Shown piece by piece: positions 13,767-22,535 of a stretch of DNA of 27,824 bases (position 1 is its first letter; every line of letters begins with the position of its first letter). The DNA lies in the IMG/VR virus record IMGVR_UViG_3300030012_001584, positions 1 through 27,824 of that record. One strand, written 5' to 3'. Both the position numbers and the translations under genes were made by a program. Source of the stretch: a virus. The notes below the pieces were generated by a model. That model was not told the origin of the DNA, made no database searches, and saw nothing but the letters and a program-made list of their open reading frames with translations.

Positions 13767-15023
13767 TTAGATGTTTGTTATGGAACAGAATGCAGTTGGT
13801 CTATAAACTGGGAATCCCAATCTGACTGTTGCCTTCATTACCATAATATCTTTTACAAAGTTCTCATCATGTGAATCAGACATAGCAACTTCCATACCCT
13901 GTCTTGCGACAATATGACATGCTTGTCCGCCACCGAATACACCAACTATTGCAGTTCCAGCTGGTCTTGTTGTATCAAGAACTACTGGTAATCCCCAAAG
14001 AGTATTACCGACAGCTCCACCAAAGTTTCCTGCACCAACGAATAGTGGATTCAATGAACCACTTGTTGTTACTGCATTGACTTCGGTTACAACTTGATAC
14101 CAGTCTGAAGGGTGCATAATTATTGCATCTGGGCTTAAGAAGCTATCCTTTTGGATTTCAGTGATTGCTTCATAAATTTGTCCGATTCTCTTCAAGTTTC
14201 CAGAGAAACTAGAAAAATCGAATGTGTTTATTCCGCTAACATTTAATAATCCAGTTAGGTTGCTTCCAGAACCAGAACCAGCAAGAAGCTGGTCAGTTAC
14301 AGCGAGTTGAACCATTGTTTGTAATCTTGAATCAAGATAACCCTGTACTGCTGATACATCAGCAAGTAACTCTTCAGTCACTGGTAAGAAAGAACCAATC
14401 TTTCTAATGTTCTCTGTTTTTTCAGTAAATGCTAATGCATTTTCTCCAAGAGCTGAACCTTCAGCTGTTGCTCCAGAGTTATTAGTGAATGTGCTTTCTT
14501 CTAGGTACTTGTATTGGTACTGGTCAGTATTGATTGTATCAATTAAGTCCAAAACATTGTTTGGATTTCTGAGAGCAGTAGGTACTACTAAGTCAGACCT
14601 AGTGACTGCTGGTGGGTATCCAGATTCAGTAAGAGTTGTTTTAAACTCGTACTTTGGATTCCACTTCAACTCAGATGAAATGTTTTTTTGTCCAGATTCC
14701 ATATAACCTTTATATGCTCTTGACTCGATTAATTGTTCGCCAACAGTTTGATATGCTTCTTTGCCTTCAACTGCTTCAGTATGTATTGCCTTTGGCTCTA
14801 CTGCTTTACCAGCTTCTAGCTCATCTTCCATAGCTTTTCTCTCAGCTTCAATTTTTGTGGCTTCTTTTACTTGTCCAACAAGTTCCGCCATTTTTTCATT
14901 TCTCTTAGCCCACTCTTCTTTTTTCTCAGAATCGAAATCTACTGCTTCAAATTCTTTGTACTCATTTAGAGTGTTCTCTCTGAGTTCGTGGAGTTGTTTC
15001 TTTAGCTCTTCTAATTTAGGCAT
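13767..15023 (-). CDS. Major capsid protein, HK97 fold, with delta domain
   Basis: The product is 418 aa. Residues 1-85 are a charged helical scaffold (LEELKKQLHELRENTLNEY...ERKAMEDELEAGK), like the cleaved delta domain of HK97 gp5. The body shows the family pattern: SDLVVPTALRNPNNVLDLIDTI, the long strand with TENIRKIGSFLPVTEELLADV, the spine helix region QGYLDSRLQTMVQLAVTDQLLAG, NLTGLL, DAIIMHPSDW, LWGLPVVLDT and the C-terminal FVKDIMVMKATVRLGFPV. A protease gene lies directly upstream, so maturation by removal of the delta domain is expected, probably near residues 95-115. AGGAGATAC precedes the start. Confidence 0.95.
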   Translation of the reverse strand: MPKLEELKKQLHELRENTLNEYKEFEAVDFDSEKKEEWAKRNEKMAELVGQVKEATKIEAERKAMEDELEAGKAVEPKAIHTEAVEGKEAYQTVGEQLIESRAYKGYMESGQKNISSELKWNPKYEFKTTLTESGYPPAVTRSDLVVPTALRNPNNVLDLIDTINTDQYQYKYLEESTFTNNSGATAEGSALGENALAFTEKTENIRKIGSFLPVTEELLADVSAVQGYLDSRLQTMVQLAVTDQLLAGSGSGSNLTGLLNVSGINTFDFSSFSGNLKRIGQIYEAITEIQKDSFLSPDAIIMHPSDWYQVVTEVNAVTTSGSLNPLFVGAGNFGGAVGNTLWGLPVVLDTTRPAGTAIVGVFGGGQACHIVARQGMEVAMSDSHDENFVKDIMVMKATVRLGFPVYRPTAFCSITNI

Positions 15024-15033
15024 AAAGTATCTC

Positions 15034-15825
15034 CTATATTTCTGGGTCGTAGCTATCAGCTAAAACCCTATTTGTTTCTAACAACAATGTAGTCGCATCA
15101 ACTGTATCTTCTTCATCTTTAGAATCTTCTGAAGCACCAACATCTAAATATGTATTCAAATCTTGATATGCTTCTTGAAGAGCATCTTGTAGATTCATCA
15201 GAATACTTGTTGAATTGTCTGACAATGTTTTTTCTTTCTTGAGTCTCAAAGCAGTTAGCTCTTTGAATCTCGTAAGAAGAGCAGACAAATTAGTAAGTAA
15301 CTCATCTGACTCATCTGCTAATGTCAAACCAGAATTATCTTCTGATTTTTCTTTAACACCTACTGTATATGTATTTTGATTAGCACCAACAAGAACTGGG
15401 CTTACTTCCCAGACTTTTAATTCTTTCAAGTATCTTGCATCAGTACTACTACCATCTTTCTGAAAAGTTCCATTTTCACTATCTAATACTTCATATCCAA
15501 ATGACCACTGTTGTAAATCTCCCATTGCTTTCACAGTTGCAAAAGCATCTCTACCTTCTTGTGTGTCCATTATGAATTGTCCTTTGAACATAGCTCTGTC
15601 GCCATCTTGAACTATTTCTCCACGACCTATTGGTCTCTTCCAGTCGTGAGCCCAGACCATTGCTACACCAGCATCTCCATATCCAGACTTTATAGAATTA
15701 GGGAGAACGACATCTCCATCTGAATCTATTTCATTAAATACTGAAAATACAGCTTCTACTTTTCCTTCTACTTCGTTTGAAGTATGCAAGTCAATAGTTT
15801 TTGACTCTAAGTTTTCTCTATCCAT
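15034..15825 (-). CDS. Prohead maturation protease, HK97 (S78) family
   Basis: I choose ATG 15825, with GAGG 8 nt upstream; a TTG 6 nt earlier is too close to that site. The 263-aa product shows GKVEAVFSVFNEIDSDGDVVLPNSI, the catalytic-His region MVWAHDWKRPIGRG, and QWSFGYEVLD with the expected serine. WEVSPVLVGANQNT is the usual end of the protease domain. Residues from about 175 on are charged and helical and may serve as a scaffold extension. It should cleave capsid delta domains and itself during head maturation. Confidence 0.9.
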   Translation of the reverse strand: MDRENLESKTIDLHTSNEVEGKVEAVFSVFNEIDSDGDVVLPNSIKSGYGDAGVAMVWAHDWKRPIGRGEIVQDGDRAMFKGQFIMDTQEGRDAFATVKAMGDLQQWSFGYEVLDSENGTFQKDGSSTDARYLKELKVWEVSPVLVGANQNTYTVGVKEKSEDNSGLTLADESDELLTNLSALLTRFKELTALRLKKEKTLSDNSTSILMNLQDALQEAYQDLNTYLDVGASEDSKDEEDTVDATTLLLETNRVLADSYDPEI

Positions 15826-15827
15826 TA

Positions 15828-17708
15828 TCAAATCCTCTTTTCATTGTATATCAATGTACATCTACAATTACATACTAAACCAGCTGGAGCTCCACCGCTA
15901 CTATCTGCTGGGTAATTCATTTTGTACCCAGAAATAATAAATGGTTCGTTCATTCCAACTTCTAGTCCATCTGCAAACAAATGACTATTCCTTACTTTAC
16001 CATCTCTTTGTGTAAGCCACTGTTTTGTCAAAGATAATCCAGTTGCCTTAGCAGATTCATTCATAGCAAAGTTTGATAGTGCTGAACCTTCTGTTCTAGC
16101 AATATTCATGGCTCTACCTAAATTTTTCTTACCAATCACTTTTGATATATCTTTTCTAATAAAGTTTTCTAGTTGTCTTCCAGTAAGACCTAACTCGTTT
16201 GCTTTATCAAATGATTTTCTCAATGCAGTGTTTAAGTTCTTCTTTGCAGTAGCAGACATATCTGGTAAGAATGTATCTAATCTTCTTTGTATGAATTTTG
16301 CAGACTCTCTGTTGAAAGATTGTCTATTGATTGCAAGTCTTGCTCCACCTCTTCTTCTTACATAAAATCCTTCTTCTACTATTTCTTTTCTCGGCTTTCT
16401 TCTTCTTGCTCTAGTAATTCTTTCTTGTTCTGCTGGAGTAAATACTGTGTTGTCCTTTTCATCTGGTAGAAGTAAGTTTGTTTGAAAGAATGCAAAATCT
16501 AATGTCATAGATTCATAAACTGGAGATAAGTCTTCCTTCCAGTTGTTTGTAGTATTGTCTATTGCATTATTAACTAGAACTTCTATTCCAGCTATTGTTG
16601 GTGGATTCTCTGCAAGAACTTTATTAATAGCTTTCCTTTGTGCATCTAACAGTCCGAAGTATTGTCTTGCTAATGTAAAATCCCAATCTCCTAAAAGTTT
16701 GTCATACTCTTCATAAACTGCATCTTGTGCTTGTTTAGTTCTAAATCTATTTAGTCTTACTTCCCATTCTGAATCTCGAAGCATTGATTTTCTTCTAACG
16801 AGCTCTATTGCTGATTCAAAGTTCTTCTCAGCTCTTATACGATTGACTTGTCTCTCTGCCCATTTCTGAGCTCTCATTCTATTTGATTTACCTAAATCTC
16901 CACCCCAAAGTAACCAAGCTACTTGACCAGCAGTCATTTTCTCAGATTCTCCACGAAGGTATTCATTTGCTCTTTCAGATACTAAGTCTGATTCATGTCG
17001 TAAGAACCATGCGTTCATGCGGATAGCTTTATCTTCTGATATTTGTCCATCACGCATTAATCTAGCTTCTCTAATTGTTTTATCTCTAAGACCAGAACCA
17101 GCAAATTCTAAATTGTCCAATCCTCTTTGAGCATTCTTTCTAATAAACTCTGGAACTGTACCGACTTGTTTGCCTTCGTAGGATTTAGAACTTAATGGGT
17201 GGTTACTTGGAAGTAAGTCTGTATCAAAAGCACTTCTTGGAAACTTACCAGTACGAAGAGCTCTAAGAAAAGCATTTACTCTAGCATAAGCCCATTGGTC
17301 AGCAGAACGAACATTACCACGCACTGATGCTGGATTAGTTCTGTATGCTCCGATACCTCTTCTGAATACAGCTTCGAGCATTCTTAATGTTGCTCTGTAT
17401 TTTGGATTGTCTGCGTTGTGCTCTTCTACTTTGTCTCTAAGTACTCGCTCAACTCTTGCAGAAACTTGCTTACTTTCTTCATCAACGAAATTAGATATTT
17501 TCCGAAGTCTTCCCACTTCAATTTCAACATCTCTATCAGTTTCTTCATGTTCTCCATTCTCTAATATTGCCCATACTCGAATCGTAGCAGTTTCATCTCC
17601 TCTGTTCAGTGATTTAATAATTCCATGTGCAATGCTATCTTCTTGCGGTGGCTTTGGTATCGACCAGCTTACTGCATCTCCGATAGATAAATCTTCAATC
17701 CGAGCCAT
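15828..17708 (-). CDS. MuF-type head morphogenesis protein fused to two N-terminal domains
   Basis: I prefer ATG 17708 (MARIEDLSIGD), giving 626 aa and a 14-nt overlap with the portal; ATG 17732 is the alternative. Residues 1-75 form a small beta domain (IEDLSIGDAVSWSIPKP...ATIRVW...EVGRLRKI), like the tudor-type modules that precede phage head proteins. Residues 100-190 match a domain I know as DUF5824 (MLEAVFRRGIGAYRTNPASVRGNV...QWAYARVNAFL). The C-terminal 200 residues are MuF-like: NIARTEGSALSNFAMNESA, KQWLTQRDGKVRNSHLFADG, and a terminal GLVCNCRCTLIYN with Cys residues. MuF proteins are packaged head components acting in morphogenesis or carried into the host. Confidence 0.85.
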   Translation of the reverse strand: MARIEDLSIGDAVSWSIPKPPQEDSIAHGIIKSLNRGDETATIRVWAILENGEHEETDRDVEIEVGRLRKISNFVDEESKQVSARVERVLRDKVEEHNADNPKYRATLRMLEAVFRRGIGAYRTNPASVRGNVRSADQWAYARVNAFLRALRTGKFPRSAFDTDLLPSNHPLSSKSYEGKQVGTVPEFIRKNAQRGLDNLEFAGSGLRDKTIREARLMRDGQISEDKAIRMNAWFLRHESDLVSERANEYLRGESEKMTAGQVAWLLWGGDLGKSNRMRAQKWAERQVNRIRAEKNFESAIELVRRKSMLRDSEWEVRLNRFRTKQAQDAVYEEYDKLLGDWDFTLARQYFGLLDAQRKAINKVLAENPPTIAGIEVLVNNAIDNTTNNWKEDLSPVYESMTLDFAFFQTNLLLPDEKDNTVFTPAEQERITRARRRKPRKEIVEEGFYVRRRGGARLAINRQSFNRESAKFIQRRLDTFLPDMSATAKKNLNTALRKSFDKANELGLTGRQLENFIRKDISKVIGKKNLGRAMNIARTEGSALSNFAMNESAKATGLSLTKQWLTQRDGKVRNSHLFADGLEVGMNEPFIISGYKMNYPADSSGGAPAGLVCNCRCTLIYNEKRI

Positions 17709-19398
17709 TGTATTCAGATAATCTTTGTTCATATTCAGCGTGGGTAGAACAGGGCATGTATATTACATTCCCATCTTTATCATGTTGATGAGTTCCACTA
17801 CAACCAATCTCTTCAGCTCTCTCTTGTGCTTCTTCAATAGTTGTAAATTCATCTACACCTACCATAGCTTTTGGATTATCACTGAATCTTGATATTTGTT
17901 CTAATCTAGCTTCTGCTAGTTCTCTGGTTGGATAGCAACCCATATTCCTACCAGAGTTCTCAGCAATCACGCAAAATTGATTATCTACTTTCCTAACAAC
18001 CTTATCTTCAAAACTTTTCTCTTGGTTCTCTTCCATATCTTCTGTTACTACTTCTGGAGTCTCTGGAACTTCTGGTGCATCTAACTGAGCTGGAGTCTCT
18101 TGAGACATATCTGCTTTTGTTGGTATAACTGAATTACTTAATAGATACACTTCTTGTGATTCGTTTGTTGGAAGTCCTACTTGTTTTCTTGCTTCAGCAA
18201 CAGTTATCCAACCGCCCTGTACTCCTACATTTAATTTGTCATACATATCTTTCTCATCTCCCTGCAAAGCTCTTACTTCTGAGAAATCATATTGAGCAGA
18301 TACAGCTTGATTAGAGTTGTAGTCTGGAAGTAATACTTGTTGAGTTAATTCTTCTGCAACCATTCTCCATAAAGGTATGAGCTTCTGCTCAGTAAAGAAC
18401 TCTCTAAGCTCAGAAGTATTATTGTATGTTGCTCTCTCAAGCCCAGCTCCTAGACCAGCAAGGATTGCTGGAACTCCAAGAACAGCTGATACTCTCTCTT
18501 CTGGAATCCTTCTAAGAGCTCCTATGTCCAAATCTTTAGGAGAGAAAGCTAATCGCTCTACATTCATAGAACCAGAAAGAATTAATGGCTTACCTTTATT
18601 TCTACCACCAACTTTCTGTTGATAAGTTCTTGATATTTGTTCAGCTTCAGTTTCAGTAATTCCATAATCATCTTTTGGAGTGATAAGCATTGAAGGTACG
18701 CCAGAGTTAGCAAGTAGAGCAGTAGCCATTTGTCCAGCAGATTCATCTCCATAGATTTCTCTTAATACTGTTTTTAAAGGTGCATTACCTTTCTTGTGGT
18801 CTTTAGGGTCAAGTCCAAGTCTGATATGAACCATATCTGTATTTTTGATTTCCATCTTTCCATTATCTAAGTCATATTCATAATGAGTTATCAATTCAGT
18901 ATTTGAACCTTTTGCTTTTATCTGTTCTGGAAATAATGGATATAGACCGACAAGTTCTCCAGCATTATTCTTCTGCTTCATTAAGTATGCATCTCCAGAT
19001 ACATGTATTGAGTTCATTATGTATTGTTGAATGACATCTCCAGACATATATGGATTTGGTCTTCTCATTAAATTTGCAAATGGGTGGTTAGGAATAAGCT
19101 GTGTTTGTCCATCTTCATCAACAAAAGTAACTTGAAGTGTTGCTTCTGAGAATGATACTCCTAATACTTGAAGACAAGCTGTTACTGCTGAGTTTGATTC
19201 TCCATTGCCGAGCCCAGACATATTGAAGTCTCCAGCTGATGTATTGTAGCCAAGAATATAGGAAGAGTTCCCATATACTAAATCATTTGGGTCATTTCTA
19301 AAAAAATTAAATCCTGTACTTCTTTTGTAATTAGTTCTGTCATCTCTGAACCTTCTCTGTCCAAAAACTATATCTCTGAAGCTCCTTCGTTCTTCCAT
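17695..19398 (-). CDS. Portal protein with Cys/His-containing C-terminal extension
   Basis: The product is 567 aa. The first 420 residues are an HK97/SPP1-like portal: VTACLQVLGVSFSEATLQV, HPFANLMRRPNPYMSGDVIQQYIMNSIHVSGDAYLMKQ, MVHIRLGLDPKD, then RRIPEERVSAVLGVPAILAGLGAGLERATYNN. After a Pro/Glu-rich linker (about 430-460) come two added segments. One is FCVIAENSGRNMGCYPTRELAEARLEQI (about 470-500). The other is EEIGCSGTHQHDKDGNVIYMPC near the end, a likely metal-binding Cys/His knuckle. Such tails recur in phage portals or proteases as short accessory modules. The portal forms the dodecameric DNA gate. Confidence 0.92.
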   Translation of the reverse strand: MEERRSFRDIVFGQRRFRDDRTNYKRSTGFNFFRNDPNDLVYGNSSYILGYNTSAGDFNMSGLGNGESNSAVTACLQVLGVSFSEATLQVTFVDEDGQTQLIPNHPFANLMRRPNPYMSGDVIQQYIMNSIHVSGDAYLMKQKNNAGELVGLYPLFPEQIKAKGSNTELITHYEYDLDNGKMEIKNTDMVHIRLGLDPKDHKKGNAPLKTVLREIYGDESAGQMATALLANSGVPSMLITPKDDYGITETEAEQISRTYQQKVGGRNKGKPLILSGSMNVERLAFSPKDLDIGALRRIPEERVSAVLGVPAILAGLGAGLERATYNNTSELREFFTEQKLIPLWRMVAEELTQQVLLPDYNSNQAVSAQYDFSEVRALQGDEKDMYDKLNVGVQGGWITVAEARKQVGLPTNESQEVYLLSNSVIPTKADMSQETPAQLDAPEVPETPEVVTEDMEENQEKSFEDKVVRKVDNQFCVIAENSGRNMGCYPTRELAEARLEQISRFSDNPKAMVGVDEFTTIEEAQERAEEIGCSGTHQHDKDGNVIYMPCSTHAEYEQRLSEYNGSD

Positions 19399-19405
19399 CT
19401 TCTCC

Positions 19406-20668
19406 TCAATAAGCTCTTAGTGTCTTCTTCTTTGCTACTTGCAATATTCCATAAGCAAGACTATCCACTTGGTCATCATGGTCTCCGCTAGGAAATACTA
19501 ACAGCTCTTTCTCCAGTTCAGAATACCACAATGCATCATTAGGAAAGAATACCATACCAGCTTCCATTTTTGCAGATAATGGTAATGCCCTACTTAACTT
19601 GTCCTTATCTGCCTTTAACTTTACTATCGGAAGTGTAGTTTGTCTGCGTATGATTTGAATTAATGCTAACTGGAATCCAGCTGATTCTACTCCAATCGAT
19701 ATTGGATTCCACTTCTCATATACTTGTTCTAACTGTTTTACTATGTCTGGAGCTTCTATTCTCTTTCTAATTACATCTAATACATAAACATTGTTTTGCT
19801 TATCAAGTCCAATAGTTGTTATTGCTGTATAGTCTGCTGACTGCTTTGTACTTGTAGCTAAATCAACTGAAGTATAAATAGATAAGTCTTCCATTCTTAC
19901 TGAGCCAGATTGTGTTGATATGTAAATATAATCTTTATAGTTTCCATTCTCATCAAACTCAGTCAGAGTTTCCTTTGTGTAAAACTTAAACCATTCTGAT
20001 TTAATTAAGCCACCAGTCTGCTCAACAAACTGAGCTTCATACTCTTGACTAAATAGGAAAGAACCTATCTCTCTCTTAGCTATCTCTAGCTCTGCTTTAT
20101 CCACGAATGGATTGTCATAAGTAGAGAATGTCCATCTCTCCCAATCATCAGCAGTCTCAGCTTCATCATATAATCTTTTGAACCAGTTCTGTATTCCTTT
20201 TGGAGTACTGATAAAGAGAGCTCCACCTTTACGCTCAGTAAGAGTTGGTCTTAACACTTCTTTCCATGTTTGTTCTTTTATAAATGCACACTCATCTAAT
20301 ACAATTAAATCAAGACCAGCACCACGAAGTCTATCTGGATTATCTGCTGTTCTTACTGTTACAAAGCCACCATTACCAGTTGTAATTGTTTTCTCTGATT
20401 CTTTAATCTCAAATCCATATTGTCCAGCTAAGTCTCTAATTGTTTTCCAACCTTCCAAAGCCATTGCATAAGTAGGAGCTACCCACCAAGCAGAACCACC
20501 CTGCATTGCTTTTGCAATACATAATGAAGTTCCTAAAAGCGTTTTACCAAATCTACGACCAGCAACTAAGATTCTAAATCTCTTGTTTGATAACGCTACT
20601 TGCTGTTGAGCTGGGTGCAGTGGTGGTAATCTGTACTGCTTTACTACTGGTTTAGAAAGAATATCCAT
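19406..20668 (-). CDS. terL: Terminase large subunit
   Basis: The product is 420 aa from ATG 20668 (a GTG 3 nt earlier is possible). The packaging ATPase motifs are VAGRRFGKT (Walker A, residues about 34-42), LIVLDECAF (Walker B with catalytic Glu, about 129-137) and GALFISTPKG (coupling motif). The nuclease domain shows VDLATSTKQSADYTAI with its Asp, GVESAG in the middle, and HDDQVDSLAYG close to the end. It translocates DNA into proheads and cuts concatemers. The order TerS, small protein, TerL, portal is standard. It overlaps the preceding small gene by 17 nt. Confidence 0.96.
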   Translation of the reverse strand: MDILSKPVVKQYRLPPLHPAQQQVALSNKRFRILVAGRRFGKTLLGTSLCIAKAMQGGSAWWVAPTYAMALEGWKTIRDLAGQYGFEIKESEKTITTGNGGFVTVRTADNPDRLRGAGLDLIVLDECAFIKEQTWKEVLRPTLTERKGGALFISTPKGIQNWFKRLYDEAETADDWERWTFSTYDNPFVDKAELEIAKREIGSFLFSQEYEAQFVEQTGGLIKSEWFKFYTKETLTEFDENGNYKDYIYISTQSGSVRMEDLSIYTSVDLATSTKQSADYTAITTIGLDKQNNVYVLDVIRKRIEAPDIVKQLEQVYEKWNPISIGVESAGFQLALIQIIRRQTTLPIVKLKADKDKLSRALPLSAKMEAGMVFFPNDALWYSELEKELLVFPSGDHDDQVDSLAYGILQVAKKKTLRAY

Positions 20669-20867
20669 CACGAAGCCATCTTAATAAGTCATTAAATATT
20701 TCTTCCACTTGTTCTGGTTGAATCTGTGAAATGAAATAGATGTTAGGAGAAGGCATAGGAATAATGTATTCAATAGTATCTTCAAATATTTCTCCATCAA
20801 CTTGATAGTCTGCAAAATTGTCCATGACAATATCTACAAACTTTTGATTAACTTCTTCTTCATTCAT
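20652..20867 (-). CDS. Small acidic protein between terminase subunits, unknown
   Basis: This 71-aa acidic protein begins MNEEEVNQKFVDIVMDNFADY and ends EEIFNDLLRWLRDGYSF. I use ATG 20867, which overlaps the small terminase by 8 nt; ATG 20885 would add six residues. There is no recognised domain; the middle has IEYIIPMPSPNIYFIS strands. Lying between TerS and TerL, it may assist packaging, but that is positional inference only. Confidence 0.6.
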   Translation of the reverse strand: MNEEEVNQKFVDIVMDNFADYQVDGEIFEDTIEYIIPMPSPNIYFISQIQPEQVEEIFNDLLRWLRDGYSF

Positions 20868-21366
20868 GGTTCTCAAGTGTATCATCTTTTAATTTTTCTT
20901 GCTCTTCGACTTGCATATCTTGCACATCTTCATCATTAGAACCATTATTCAACTGAAAATCAGTATAAGGAATACCATTTGCAAACTGCACTTCAATAAC
21001 TTCATTAGTATTTTCTATTTGTAATTTACTTGTATCTCCAAATTGTTCTGGGTATTTGACTCCAAGCAACCATTGAATCACTCTAGGGTTTCTATCTTCA
21101 GTTGCTATATCCATTAAAAAATCTAATGCTTTTACTTTAAACTGGGCTTCAGTTAGAGATATTTGAGAAAATAATTGTTCTAGTTCTTCATTACCTTCTT
21201 CAGCTTTCTGTCTCCATCTATAAAAGGTTGATTCATCTATTCCAGCAAACACACAAGCATCTTTGATATAAGAACCTTTACTAATTGCATATAAGAGCTT
21301 ATCTACTATCTCTTGGTCTAAGTATTTGTTCTTTTTCTTTAATCCGAAAAAATTTCTATCGCTCAT
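20860..21366 (-). CDS. terS: Terminase small subunit (probable)
   Basis: The product is 168 aa from ATG 21366. An N-terminal helix-turn-helix (LLYAISKGSYIKDACVFAGIDESTFYRWRQKAEEG, residues about 25-58) is of the kind used by TerS to recognise the packaging site. It is followed by a helix LTEAQFKVKALDFLMDIA, then RNPRVIQWLLGVKYPEQFG, a pattern typical of this family. The acidic C-terminal tail (DEDVQDMQVEEQEKLKDD) may contact TerL. It is located just upstream of TerL. It overlaps the SET-domain gene by 11 nt. Confidence 0.8.
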   Translation of the reverse strand: MSDRNFFGLKKKNKYLDQEIVDKLLYAISKGSYIKDACVFAGIDESTFYRWRQKAEEGNEELEQLFSQISLTEAQFKVKALDFLMDIATEDRNPRVIQWLLGVKYPEQFGDTSKLQIENTNEVIEVQFANGIPYTDFQLNNGSNDEDVQDMQVEEQEKLKDDTLENHE

Positions 21367-21721
21367 CAATAATCTCCACTGGGTTATAAAGTTTGTAAGT
21401 CAATGTTAGTTCTTCCCCAGATTTTACTTCTTTGAGCGTATGTAAGTACATTTCATTACCTACTTCTCTAAGTTTGCAGTTTGGTTCTAGTGAATGATTA
21501 ACAAATCCACCTAGTGCAGTTCTTATATATCCATTCAAGTAATCATGATGCTTAACATGGCTTACTCCTAAAGTTGTGTTCTTTTCTATATCAACTGTTG
21601 CAAATAATCCGAGCCCATCAATTTGGCTTTCTTTGATTGTCAGAGATTTGGGTAAGGGCTTATAGTTCTCCATTGTTAGTTCATCATCTATGTCATCAAG
21701 CAAAGGTTCATCAAATATCAT
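21356..21721 (-). CDS. SET-domain protein (putative protein lysine methyltransferase)
   Basis: The product is 121 aa. From residue 24 it follows a minimal SET domain: SLTIKESQIDGLGLFATVDIEKNTTLG (GxGLFA motif), then GGFVNHSLEPNC at 71-82 (NHS plus the Asn-Cys that line the cofactor site), and GEELTLTYKLY at 102-112 with the catalytic-type Tyr. The pre- and post-SET zinc regions are absent, as in small microbial SET proteins. Known SET enzymes methylate lysines using S-adenosylmethionine. The target is unknown; a host or virion protein is possible. It is coupled by ATGA to a 27-aa membrane peptide upstream and overlaps TerS downstream. Confidence 0.8.
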   Translation of the reverse strand: MIFDEPLLDDIDDELTMENYKPLPKSLTIKESQIDGLGLFATVDIEKNTTLGVSHVKHHDYLNGYIRTALGGFVNHSLEPNCKLREVGNEMYLHTLKEVKSGEELTLTYKLYNPVEIIDER

Positions 21722-21801
21722 ATCTTGTCATTCTTAATCAACCACCAAGCAAGATAATTTATTGAAATAAATATTCCAACGATAAAAGCTATATCTATCA
21801 T
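21718..21801 (-). CDS. 27-aa single-helix membrane peptide
   Basis: The frame starts ATG 21801 within an ATGA overlap with the upstream gene and ends in an ATGA overlap with the SET gene. The sequence MIDIAFIVGIFISINYLAWW is one hydrophobic helix followed by LIKNDKI. Coupling on both sides indicates that it is translated. Size and topology resemble small phage inner-membrane peptides (lysis regulators, superinfection factors), but no specific role is shown. The lytic transglycosylase two genes upstream makes a lysis link possible. Confidence 0.6.
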   Translation of the reverse strand: MIDIAFIVGIFISINYLAWWLIKNDKI

Positions 21802-21989
21802 TCTTCTTCAAACTCTGTATCTTCTTCATCATATTCTGGTATCTGATACTCAACGAATTGAACTCCAGTGATTTGAAAATTCAAAGTATCAAGTAAGTCT
21901 GATAAGTCTTGTGCTTTCTTAACAGCTGTTTGTATGTCTGGTACTTCAAATACATGACTCCACTTACCTAGAACTTTTATTCTTTTCAT
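21798..21989 (-). CDS. Small acidic-tailed protein, unknown
   Basis: The start ATG 21989 has GGGGAG about 5 nt upstream and overlaps the transglycosylase stop (ATGA). The 63-aa product is MKRIKVLGKWSHVFEVPDIQTAVKKAQDLSDLLD and then an ITGVQFVEYQIPEY strand and an EEDTEFEEE tail. The alternating strand and helix suggest a small alpha/beta fold. I do not recognise a family. Confidence 0.65.
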   Translation of the reverse strand: MKRIKVLGKWSHVFEVPDIQTAVKKAQDLSDLLDTLNFQITGVQFVEYQIPEYDEEDTEFEEE

Positions 21990-22405
21990 TTTTCTCCCCA
22001 GCAAATCTTAGAACTATTCCAATGATGGCTACCAGACTTATAATAAAGCCAAGAGCTCATCTTTAAATTAAACTCTGGGTCTTTTCTATCGCCAAACCAA
22101 CCAAGTTTGTTTGAAATCCAATCGTAAGTTGTATCGTTTATCTGCATAAGTCCTATGTCTTTCGTACCATTACTATTACTGTTCTCAACTTTAGACCGCC
22201 CAGAAGATTCACAAAATATTATCCTACTCACTTCTACATGGTCTTCTTGTTTAAAGTATTTATCAATTAAGGGTAGCCAAACTGAGACTGATTCAACTTG
22301 GAACTCAATCTGCTTACATTCCTTATAGTCTTGAATGATGTCTGGCGTAATTGGTTGGCTAACTAAAGTTAAACAACTAATTAAGGGATTTAATAGGATT
22401 CTCAT
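21986..22405 (-). CDS. Lytic transglycosylase (SLT-like), exported
   Basis: The product is 139 aa. Residues 1-18 are hydrophobic (MRILLNPLISCLTLVSQP), signal-like, with a Cys that could be lipidated, though the lipobox is poor. The lysozyme-fold core is clear: RIIFCESSGRSKVEN with the catalytic Glu at residue 66, DIGLMQIND at 84-91, and WNSSKICW near the end, which may form a disulfide with the earlier Cys. It should cleave peptidoglycan glycan strands. Sitting upstream of the terminase genes, far from the holin, it could be the endolysin or an entry or wall-remodelling enzyme. The start overlaps the 50-aa gene by 29 nt. Confidence 0.75.
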   Translation of the reverse strand: MRILLNPLISCLTLVSQPITPDIIQDYKECKQIEFQVESVSVWLPLIDKYFKQEDHVEVSRIIFCESSGRSKVENSNSNGTKDIGLMQINDTTYDWISNKLGWFGDRKDPEFNLKMSSWLYYKSGSHHWNSSKICWGEK

Positions 22406-22529
22406 ACTCTTTTAATTTGTCTAAATCCATTATACCTTTAGGCAAATTCCTATATGAGCAATCTCCATCTTTCCCAATCAGAAGTATTCTGACTTTCGTA
22501 CCATCATTCTCGATAGCTACTTTTCTCAT
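22377..22529 (-). CDS. 50-aa protein, probable leaderless start
   Basis: The product is MRKVAIENDGTKVRILLIGK followed by a DGDCSYRNLPKGIMDLDKLKEYE segment, likely a small beta-beta-alpha fold. Its ATG lies six bases after a perfect TATAAT (22536-22541), so the transcript would begin at or next to the ATG; no ribosome site is needed or seen. It overlaps the transglycosylase gene by 29 nt in another frame. I know no family. Confidence 0.6.
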   Translation of the reverse strand: MRKVAIENDGTKVRILLIGKDGDCSYRNLPKGIMDLDKLKEYENPIKSLN

Positions 22530-22535
22530 GCTTAC

